Part shown: positions 17,865 to 24,262 of the stretch, piece after piece | Layout: every line of letters starts with the position of its first letter | Numbering within the stretch: the first letter of the stretch is position 1 | NCBI RefSeq assembly: GCF_020181035.1 | Contig: NZ_JAIQYY010000012.1 | Span: forward strand, 213,567-277,566 | From: Streptomyces sp. CoH27 | GTDB lineage: Bacteria > Actinomycetota > Actinomycetes > Streptomycetales > Streptomycetaceae | Direction: 5' to 3' | DNA: 64,000 bases | Translations under genes and position numbers: made by a program | Notes under the pieces: model-generated | What the model was told of the DNA's origin: nothing | What the model saw: the letters and a program-made list of their open reading frames with translations, nothing else | The model's database searches: none

Positions 17865-18782
17865 TCAGACGTGCCGCCGGGCGCCCGCCGCGAGGCCGGC
17901 CAGGAAGGCGCCGGCCTCCGGCAGGTCGATCCGGGCCAGCTCGCCGGGGCGGACGACCACGTGCAGTTCGCGGCAGACCAGCCGCTCCCACGAGTGGGTG
18001 ACGAACGACAACAGGATCAACCGCAGCAGACTGTCCTCGTCGAGGTCGTGCAGCCGGGCGAGTCCCGCGCCGGTCAGCGGCATGGTGACGCGTTCGAGCT
18101 GGGCGTGCCGGTGGACGGCGTCCCACAGCCGGTCCAGGCCGAACCACAGGTCGTGCACGCTGGAGGAGGCGACGCAGTCGTTGCCCATCCGGCTGTAGGC
18201 GATGGCGAAGACCAGCTCCGGCCGGCCGCCCAGGGCGGCGACGGTCCCGATGGGATACCGGTCCCGCTTGCCCCGCGGCTTGTCCCGTGCGCTCTCCCGC
18301 GCCAGCGGAGTCACCCCGTGCAGCGCGGCGGCCAGCTCCGCGTCCAGGCGCCGGGCGTCGCCGTCGTAGCGGCGGGTGAGCAACTGGCCTTGCACACTGC
18401 CGTCGTTGATGACGACGCCGTCGTCCACCAGGGTGTCGAAGGTGTCGGTGAACCCCACCACCAGATGGCCCGGCTGCTCGAAGAGGTCGCCCTCCTCGAC
18501 GACCACCGTCATACCGGGGCGCCGGAACTCCTGCCGCACCGCGGACCGCGGGCGCCCTCGGGCGAGTCCCCAGGCGAGGCACAGGGCGAGGGAGCCGGCC
18601 AGGACCGGTCCGGGGCGGGCCACGGTGCCGGGGAAGAGCTGTCCGACGAACTGCACGACGGCCGAGACGGCGCCGAAGGCGGCCAGCACGCTGCCCGCGA
18701 ACATCCGCCGGCCGCGCCGCGACCCCGGAAGCCGCAGACGGAGGCGGAGGCGCACGGCGCGGTGCGAACCGGACAATCGCAT
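17865..18782 (-). CDS. Two-TM macro-domain protein, type II Thoeris ThsA-like
   Basis: A 305-residue protein. A basic N-terminus leads into two helices (about residues 28-48 and 57-75), then a domain at about 91-290 of the ThsA macro family (DUF6430): VEEGDLFEQPGHLVVGFTDTFDT, VINDGSVQGQLL, YPIGTVAAL, FAIAYSRMGND and PLTGAGLARL. TM-TM-macro is the architecture of ThsA in type II Thoeris, where the macro domain binds a TIR-made ADP-ribose-type signal and the membrane part kills the cell. The start ATG 18782 has a good GGAGGG site. A much longer open frame to 20591 on this strand is antisense to the next gene and was not used. Confidence 0.8.
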   Translation of the reverse strand: MRLSGSHRAVRLRLRLRLPGSRRGRRMFAGSVLAAFGAVSAVVQFVGQLFPGTVARPGPVLAGSLALCLAWGLARGRPRSAVRQEFRRPGMTVVVEEGDLFEQPGHLVVGFTDTFDTLVDDGVVINDGSVQGQLLTRRYDGDARRLDAELAAALHGVTPLARESARDKPRGKRDRYPIGTVAALGGRPELVFAIAYSRMGNDCVASSSVHDLWFGLDRLWDAVHRHAQLERVTMPLTGAGLARLHDLDEDSLLRLILLSFVTHSWERLVCRELHVVVRPGELARIDLPEAGAFLAGLAAGARRHV

Positions 18783-18845
18783 GATTCCCTCCAGGTCGTG
18801 TTGGTACGCTGACGCACAGTCACGCGGCGGAGGGGGGCGAGGCGC
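18783..18845. promoter_or_regulatory. 63-bp divergent promoter region
   Basis: This short gap must hold both promoters or leaders for the TM-macro gene (minus) and the SARP-macro gene (plus). A small inverted repeat, TGAC-GCACA-GTCA, lies in its centre. It is the natural place for the SARP-macro protein to act on its partner. Confidence 0.4.
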
Positions 18846-20234
18846 GTGCAGACCGGCACATCGTGCGTACGCGTGAGCGTCCTGGGCCCCGTGCGGCTGG
18901 ACGTGAACGGCACTCCGGTACGGCTGACCCCGCTGACGGCCCGGCTGCTGGTGCGGCTGGTCGCCGCCGAGGGCGAGGCCGTGACCGCGCGCCGGCTGTA
19001 CCAGGACGTCTGGCAGCAGACGGTCGAACTGCCGCGGCAGGAGCTGCGCAACCGCAACGAGGTGCAGAAGCGGATCCTGGAGCTGCGGCGCGCGTTCGAC
19101 CTCGCCGGGCCGGGGTACGGCGCCCGGATCATCCATACCGGACAGCTGCCGTCCGCGCGTGGCGCCCAGAGCACCTATCGACTCGACCTGAGTGGCCAGG
19201 AGTTGGACAGCGCCGAGTTCACCCGTCTGGTCGGCGACGCGCTGCACGCGGCACCCGCCTCGGCCGTACGGCTGCTCACGGACGCGCTGCGGCTGTGGCG
19301 GGGCCGGCCGCTGACCGAGGTGGCGGACGAGGAGTTCGCGAGCGCACCGGTTCGACGGCTGACCCGGCTGCGGGAGACCGCGCTGCGGGAGCTGGTCGAA
19401 GGGCACACCGCGCTGGGCCGCTACGACCTGGCGCTGCCGGTGGCCGAACAGAGTGCCCGGGAGCGGCCGGACGACCCCGAGGCCGCCGCCGTCCTCGCCC
19501 GGCTGAACGCCCGGCTGCGCGAGCGGTACGGCGGTGAGCTGCTGCGGCACACCCTGCGCGGGCTGCGGGTGGACGTGGTCGTGGTGCGCGGTGACCTGTT
19601 CGAGCAGGAGGACGCCAATCTGGTCGTGGGGTTCTCCGACACCTTCGACACCTTCGCCGACGACGTCGTGATCAGTCGGGAGAGTGTGCAGGGCCAGCTG
19701 GTCGACCGGCTCTTCGAGGGCCGGCACCGGCTCCTCGACGACAAACTGCGGCGCGGCCTGGGTGAGTTCACGCCCTTGTCCACGGAGAGCTTCCGGATGA
19801 AACGGCGTGGCCGGCGCGCCCGCTTCCCCATCGGTACGGTGGTGGCGGTGCCGGTCGGCAGACGCCGGGTCTTCGCCGTGGCGTACTCCCGGCTGGGCAA
19901 CGATCTGCGGGCCCGCTCCGGCCCGGCGGACCTGCGGCTGAGCCTGGAGCGGCTGTGGCCGTCGGTCGCCCTGCACGGCCTGTTCAAGCCGGTGGCGATT
20001 CCGCTGATCGGCGCGGGCCTGGCCCGCATCGTCGAGCTCGACCGCACCCAGCTCCTGCTGCTGATCGTCGAGACGTTCACCCAGAGCCTGCGCCAGGACC
20101 CCGCCGTCTCCCCGGAGCTGCGCATCGTCCTGCGCGCCGGCGACCTGGGGCGCACGGACCTGTCGGCGGTCGAGGCGTACCTGCGCGGTGTGGACGAACG
20201 GGGGCCGGCCGCCCCGCAGGCCACGCCGCACTGA
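18846..20234 (+). CDS. SARP-type regulator fused to a ThsA-like macro domain
   Basis: A 462-residue three-part protein. Residues 8-115 form an OmpR-type winged helix as in SARPs (VSVLGPVRLDVNGTPVRLTPLTARLLVRL, HTG...STYRLDL). Residues 122-233 are a BTAD helical repeat (EFTRLVGDAL, LRLWRGRPLTEV, RETALRELVEGHTALGRYD). Residues 241-440 are a second DUF6430/ThsA macro domain close to that of the divergent gene: VRGDLFEQ, LVVGFSDTFDTF, VQGQLVDR, FPIGTVVAV, FAVAYSRLGND, PLIGAGLARI. I infer a transcription factor whose DNA binding is gated by the same ADP-ribose-like ligand the effector senses. Start GTG 18846 has a purine-rich GGAGGGGGG site. Confidence 0.85.
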   Translation: MQTGTSCVRVSVLGPVRLDVNGTPVRLTPLTARLLVRLVAAEGEAVTARRLYQDVWQQTVELPRQELRNRNEVQKRILELRRAFDLAGPGYGARIIHTGQLPSARGAQSTYRLDLSGQELDSAEFTRLVGDALHAAPASAVRLLTDALRLWRGRPLTEVADEEFASAPVRRLTRLRETALRELVEGHTALGRYDLALPVAEQSARERPDDPEAAAVLARLNARLRERYGGELLRHTLRGLRVDVVVVRGDLFEQEDANLVVGFSDTFDTFADDVVISRESVQGQLVDRLFEGRHRLLDDKLRRGLGEFTPLSTESFRMKRRGRRARFPIGTVVAVPVGRRRVFAVAYSRLGNDLRARSGPADLRLSLERLWPSVALHGLFKPVAIPLIGAGLARIVELDRTQLLLLIVETFTQSLRQDPAVSPELRIVLRAGDLGRTDLSAVEAYLRGVDERGPAAPQATPH

Positions 20235-20560
20235 CCGCCCGCGGCACGTCGGTCTCCGCACTCCCCCAGCACTCCGCACTCCCCCCGCACTGCGCATTCC
20301 CCCAGCAAAGCCCGGCCCCCGCTTCCGCCGGCAGCCACCGACCGCTTCCGGACCGCTTCCGGTGCGGCGGGCACGGCCGGGGTGCAATCCGAAATCCGGG
20401 TTCCACAACTCCTCGAATTTGAGGTGCTTTTGAGGAAACTGCTGGTTCCCGGGAATTCCTTGACAGGCCAATAGTGGCACGGCATGCTCATGCCAGCGCA
20501 GCCCAGGAAGTGGCCGCCGGACCAGCAGGCCGAACCCGTTCGGCCGCACAGGGGGAATAA
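20235..20560. other. Intergenic region with 18-bp repeats and a possible promoter
   Basis: No gene is seen. 20256-20308 holds three near copies of an 18-bp C-rich unit (CCGCACTCCCCCAGCACT). Base composition drops in GC from about 20395, and TTGACA at 20460-20465 followed 17 bp later by CATGCT could drive the downstream secreted-protein gene; the -10 is poor. Confidence 0.45.
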
Positions 20561-21112
20561 GTGAAGAAGAATACACAGCGCGCCGCTGCACTCATTGGCG
20601 CCTCCGCGGCCCTCGCCCTTGTGGGCACCACCCAACTGACCGGGGTGGCATTCGCGGCGGAAGGTTCCAGCAAGGTGGCGGCGGGAACGATGCACCCCGA
20701 CGGGTGCCCGCCGGACCCCGGTTACCGCTTCAGTGCCGTCCAGCACCGGTACAAGGACATGGTGAGCAGCGTCGAGGGTACGAAGGACGAGACCATCGGG
20801 ATCACCCTCACGCGGGGCGTGACGGTCACGGGGACCGTCACCGGCACGGTGTCCGCGGAGGAAGGGGTCATCTTCGCCAACGCGAAGGAGTCGGTGAGCG
20901 TGTCGCTCGCCAAGGCCATCACGGCCCAGGTGTCCTACTCCTCCACCTGGAAGGTCCCCACCAGCGTCGGCTACCTGCACGCGGGGGCCGACGAGAAGAG
21001 CATGCACTGGGAGTACGGCTCCGACACCGGTGCCTGCAAGTGGCACGTCGCCCGGCAGGGCACGGCCGTCTTCCCGTACCACGTCCCCACGTTCTGGCAC
21101 ACCTCGTCATGA
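20561..21112 (+). CDS. Secreted protein of unknown function
   Basis: A 183-residue protein starting at GTG 20561 with a GGGGGAA site. Residues 1-33 are a typical Sec signal peptide (KKNTQ basic end, hydrophobic AALIGASAALALVGTT, cleavage near AFAAEG). The mature part is about 150 residues with a beta-rich Thr/Val repeat (GITLTRGVTVTGTVTGTVSAEEGVIF) and two cysteines (CPPDPGY, GACKWH) that could form a disulfide. No family is recognised. The stop overlaps the lipoprotein gene by ATGA, so the two products probably work together at the cell surface. Confidence 0.75.
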   Translation: MKKNTQRAAALIGASAALALVGTTQLTGVAFAAEGSSKVAAGTMHPDGCPPDPGYRFSAVQHRYKDMVSSVEGTKDETIGITLTRGVTVTGTVTGTVSAEEGVIFANAKESVSVSLAKAITAQVSYSSTWKVPTSVGYLHAGADEKSMHWEYGSDTGACKWHVARQGTAVFPYHVPTFWHTSS

Positions 21113-21576
21113 GGCGGCAGCTGAGCGCGGCCGGGACCGCGGTGCTCCTGCTCGGCCTGGCGGCCTGTTCGTCATCCGGGCATGAGCCGTCCAAGCACGC
21201 TTCACCGACCGCGGCCTCTCCTTCCGGCTCCGCTCAGCAGGGCGGCGATCTCGTCGATCCGTCGATATACGGGCAATCCGTTTCCGGGACGAAGACACTT
21301 ATCAACATTCGCGGAAAAGGCGATTCCTCACCTTCCGTTCCCGGTGCGGGAAAGAGCGGCGATCTGGTAATCGCCGTGAGCTGTTCCGGAAAAGGCCCGC
21401 TGAAGGTGGCGGACAAGTCCGGACGGCTTCTGCTCGGCATTGCCACCTGCGAGGGAAGTCCCGGAGCCATCTACAACAGCCGCGGAGCGTTCCGACCGGA
21501 CGACTCGGCCTTGAAACTGACCACGGACGCGGCTGTCGCCTGGCGCATCGCCGCCTTGCAGGCTCCACACGCATAG
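21109..21576 (+). CDS. Lipoprotein of unknown function
   Basis: A 155-residue protein. Its signal peptide ends in the lipobox LAAC (LLLGLAACSSS), so the mature form begins at the lipid-modified Cys. A Ser/Pro-rich linker is followed by a small domain with two cysteines (VIAVSCSGKGPLKV, LLGIATCEGSPGAIYNSRG) and a final TDAAVAWRIAAL. No family is recognised. Translation is coupled to the secreted protein upstream. The coding sequence has runs of lower GC than its neighbours, consistent with acquisition. Confidence 0.7.
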   Translation: MRRQLSAAGTAVLLLGLAACSSSGHEPSKHASPTAASPSGSAQQGGDLVDPSIYGQSVSGTKTLINIRGKGDSSPSVPGAGKSGDLVIAVSCSGKGPLKVADKSGRLLLGIATCEGSPGAIYNSRGAFRPDDSALKLTTDAAVAWRIAALQAPHA

Positions 21577-21755
21577 CTGCGCAGGGACGGCGAGCTTCTG
21601 TGGGGGTGCGGTGAGTTCTCCGCACCCCCACAGCGGGTCATGCGCCGAACCCGGCCTCACCCACGGCCGCCACGAACGACACCCGGGCCGGCAATCAATC
21701 GCTCACTCAGCGTAACCCCCGGAACAACCCCACGTGCCCGATCGCTATAACTGCC

Positions 21756-23141
21756 ATGAGCGAATACCGCATCGAGCACGACTCCATGGGCGAGGTCCAG
21801 GTCCCGGCGCACGCCAAGTGGCGCGCCCAGACCCAGCGCGCCGTCGAGAACTTCCCCATCTCCGGCCGGCGCATCGAGCGCGCGCACATCGAGGCCCTCG
21901 CCCGGATCAAGGGCGCCGCCGCCAAGGTGAACGCGCGGCTCGGGGTGCTCGACAAGGACATCGCCGAGGCGATCCAGGAGGCGGCGGCGGAGGTCGCCCG
22001 TGGGGACTGGGACGAGCACTTCCCCGTCGATGTGTTCCAGACCGGCTCCGGCACCTCGTCCAACATGAACACCAACGAGGTCATCGCCACGCTCGCGAGT
22101 GAGCGGCTCGGGCGGGACGTGCATCCGAACGACCACGTCAACGCCTCGCAGTCGTCCAACGACGTCTTCCCCTCCTCCATCCACATCGCCGCCACCGCCG
22201 CCGTCACCCACGAGCTGATCCCGGCCCTCACCCACCTCGCCGACTCCCTCGCCAGCAAGAGCGAGGAGTTCGCCGATGTCGTGAAGTCCGGGCGGACCCA
22301 CCTCATGGACGCCACACCCGTGACCCTGGGGCAGGAGTTCGGCGGGTACGCGGCGCAGGTCAGGTACGGCGTCGAGCGGCTCAGCGCCTCCCTGCCCCGG
22401 CTCGCCGAGCTGCCGCTGGGCGGGACCGCCGTGGGGACCGGGATCAACACCCCGCCCGGGTTCTCCGCCGCCGTCATCCAGGAGGTCGCCCAGGCCACCG
22501 GGCTGCCGCTCACCGAGGCCCGGGACCACTTCGAGGCGCAGGGTGCCCGGGACGGGATCGTGGAGACCAGCGGGCAGCTGAGGACCATCGCCGTCGGGCT
22601 GACCAAGATCGCCAACGATCTGCGGTGGATGGCGTCGGGGCCACGCACCGGGCTCGCCGAGATCCGGCTCCCGGATCTGCAGCCCGGGTCGTCCATCATG
22701 CCGGGCAAGGTCAACCCGGTCGTACCGGAGGCCGTGTTGATGGTCGCAGCCCAGGTGATCGGCAACGACGCCACCATCACCACCGCCGGCGCCGCAGGGA
22801 ACTTCGAGCTGAATGTCATGCTTCCGGTCATCGCCAAGAACGTGCTGGAGTCCGTACGGCTGCTCGCCAACGTGGCGCGCCTGCTCGCCGACCGGACCGT
22901 CGACGGCATCACCGCCGACCGGCAGCGGGCCCGGGAGTACGCCGAGTCGTCCCCGTCCGTGGTCACCCCGCTCAACAAGTACATCGGCTACGAGGAGGCC
23001 GCGAAGGTCGCCAAGAAGTCCCTCGCCGAGCGGAAGACCATCCGTCAGGTCGTCATCGAGAGCGGCTACGTCGAGCGTGGTGACCTGACGCTGGAGCAGC
23101 TCGACGAGGCGCTGGATGTCCTCAGGATGACGCGCCCGTAA
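21756..23141 (+). CDS. fumC: Class II fumarate hydratase
   Basis: A 461-residue fumarase C of the aspartase/fumarase superfamily. The superfamily signature GSSIMPGKVNPVVPEA is complete, as are the active-site segments TGSGTSSNMNTNEV, ASQSSNDVFP and GRTHLMDATPVTLGQEFGGY. It is the oxygen-stable fumarase of the TCA cycle. The conventional start MSEYRIEHDSMGEVQVPA lies at ATG 21756. Having both class I and class II fumarases close together is normal for streptomycetes; what is unusual here is the 7-kb island separating them. Confidence 0.96.
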   Translation: MSEYRIEHDSMGEVQVPAHAKWRAQTQRAVENFPISGRRIERAHIEALARIKGAAAKVNARLGVLDKDIAEAIQEAAAEVARGDWDEHFPVDVFQTGSGTSSNMNTNEVIATLASERLGRDVHPNDHVNASQSSNDVFPSSIHIAATAAVTHELIPALTHLADSLASKSEEFADVVKSGRTHLMDATPVTLGQEFGGYAAQVRYGVERLSASLPRLAELPLGGTAVGTGINTPPGFSAAVIQEVAQATGLPLTEARDHFEAQGARDGIVETSGQLRTIAVGLTKIANDLRWMASGPRTGLAEIRLPDLQPGSSIMPGKVNPVVPEAVLMVAAQVIGNDATITTAGAAGNFELNVMLPVIAKNVLESVRLLANVARLLADRTVDGITADRQRAREYAESSPSVVTPLNKYIGYEEAAKVAKKSLAERKTIRQVVIESGYVERGDLTLEQLDEALDVLRMTRP

Positions 23142-23225
23142 CCGCGAGCGAACCTTTCCGGCCTGCGGCGCGGAACCGTGACCCGCACCGCAGCGTCGCA
23201 TGTCTACGGCACCTAATATCTGTCC

Positions 23226-23915
23226 ATGACGGACGACGGAGCGATGACACCCACGGCGGCGGCAACTGCGAGCTACTGGACTCCCGGGACCAGGATCCTG
23301 TGGCGCTACCGGGAGAACGCCGGCGCCCGCTTCCATATCGCCCGGCCCGTCACCGTCGTACGCGACGACGCGGACCTGCTCGCCGTGTGGCTGGCCCCCG
23401 GCACCGAGTGTGTGAAGCCGGTCCTGGCCGACGGCACCCCGGTGCACATGGAGCCGCTGCGGTCCCGCTACACCAAGCCGCGCACGGTGCAGCGGGACCA
23501 CTGGTTCGGCACCGGTGTGCTGAAGCTCGCCCAGCCCGGCCGGCCCTGGTCGGTGTGGCTGTTCTGGGAGCCGGGCTGGCGGTTCAAGAACTGGTACGTC
23601 AATCTGGAGCAGCCGCTGGCCCGTTGGGCGGGCGGAGTGGACTCCGAGGACTACTTCCTGGACATCTCCGTACAGCCGGACCGCAGCTGGCACTGGCGCG
23701 ACGAGGACGAGTTCGCGCAGGCCCAGCGGGACGGGCTGATGGACGCGCGGACGGCCGAGACGGCACGGGCGGCGGGGCGGGACGCGGTCGAGGCGATCGA
23801 GGCCTGGGGGGTGCCGTTCGCGGACGGCTGGCAGCACTGGCGCCCGGATCCGTCCTGGGCGGTACCTTCTCTCCCCGAGGACTGGGACCGTACGCCTGCG
23901 CACGTGTCCTCATGA
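23226..23915 (+). CDS. DUF402 protein
   Basis: A 229-residue DUF402-family protein (YgaC/FomD fold). Conserved features are WRYRENAGARFHIARPVTVVRDDADLLAVWLAPGTE at the N-terminus, WYVNLEQPLARW in the middle and DEDEFAQAQRDGLMD, an acidic stretch that binds divalent metal in characterised nucleoside-diphosphate/triphosphate phosphatases of this family. The substrate here is not known. It is located 84 bp after fumC on the same strand. Confidence 0.88.
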   Translation: MTDDGAMTPTAAATASYWTPGTRILWRYRENAGARFHIARPVTVVRDDADLLAVWLAPGTECVKPVLADGTPVHMEPLRSRYTKPRTVQRDHWFGTGVLKLAQPGRPWSVWLFWEPGWRFKNWYVNLEQPLARWAGGVDSEDYFLDISVQPDRSWHWRDEDEFAQAQRDGLMDARTAETARAAGRDAVEAIEAWGVPFADGWQHWRPDPSWAVPSLPEDWDRTPAHVSS

Positions 23916-23920
23916 GACCC

Positions 23921-23951
23921 TTGATGCGCCCCCGGGCAAGAAACGTAGGAT
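23921..23951 (+). promoter_or_regulatory. Candidate promoter of the SpoIIE-phosphatase operon
   Basis: TTGATG (23921-23926), a 19-bp spacer and TAGGAT (23946-23951) fit a principal-sigma promoter about 140 bp before the coupled small ORF. Confidence 0.4.
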
Positions 23952-24091
23952 CGTCCTCCGCAAACATGTCATCAGGGTCAGTGCGAAGCACTGTCGTTGA
24001 GGGGCGGTGGTCGGGTGGCGGGTGCTCGCACATGAGCAACTCCCGGCGCATGCACCGGGTCTGACCGATCGTCATCGAGGGGCGGCAGGAC

Positions 24092-24262
24092 GTGAGCGAG
24101 GGGCACCAGGGCAACACGGCCGGCCACACCACCGGCACAGGAACAACCTCTCAGCACGCGGGAATTCCGTTCCTGGGACACGTATTGCGGGTATCGGGAT
24201 TTCTGCGGGACCAACTGCGCGCCGGGCGCGCAGCCCCGGACGGATGGATGCGACACGCGTGA
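24092..24262 (+). CDS. Small ORF (56 aa) coupled to the SpoIIE-type phosphatase gene
   Basis: A 56-residue open frame starting GTG 24092 after a GGCAGGA ribosome site and ending at TGA 24260-24262. The stop overlaps the GTG (24259) that I take as the phosphatase start. The product begins MSEGHQGNTAGHT and has a short hydrophobic/basic C-terminal half (GIPFLGHVLRVSGFLRDQLRAGR), so it could be a small peripheral peptide or merely a leader that couples translation. No family is recognised. It was found by reading the sequence directly, so treat it as a candidate. Confidence 0.45.
   Translation: MSEGHQGNTAGHTTGTGTTSQHAGIPFLGHVLRVSGFLRDQLRAGRAAPDGWMRHA

Noticed and set aside
17865..20591. A 908-residue open frame on the minus strand
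   Set aside because: Only the last 305 residues form a real protein with a good start and domains; the rest is antisense to the SARP-macro gene and rich in Arg, Pro and Gly like other high-GC shadows.
21657..23903. A 748-residue minus-strand frame across fumC
   Set aside because: Fully antisense to a clear class II fumarase; a codon-bias shadow.
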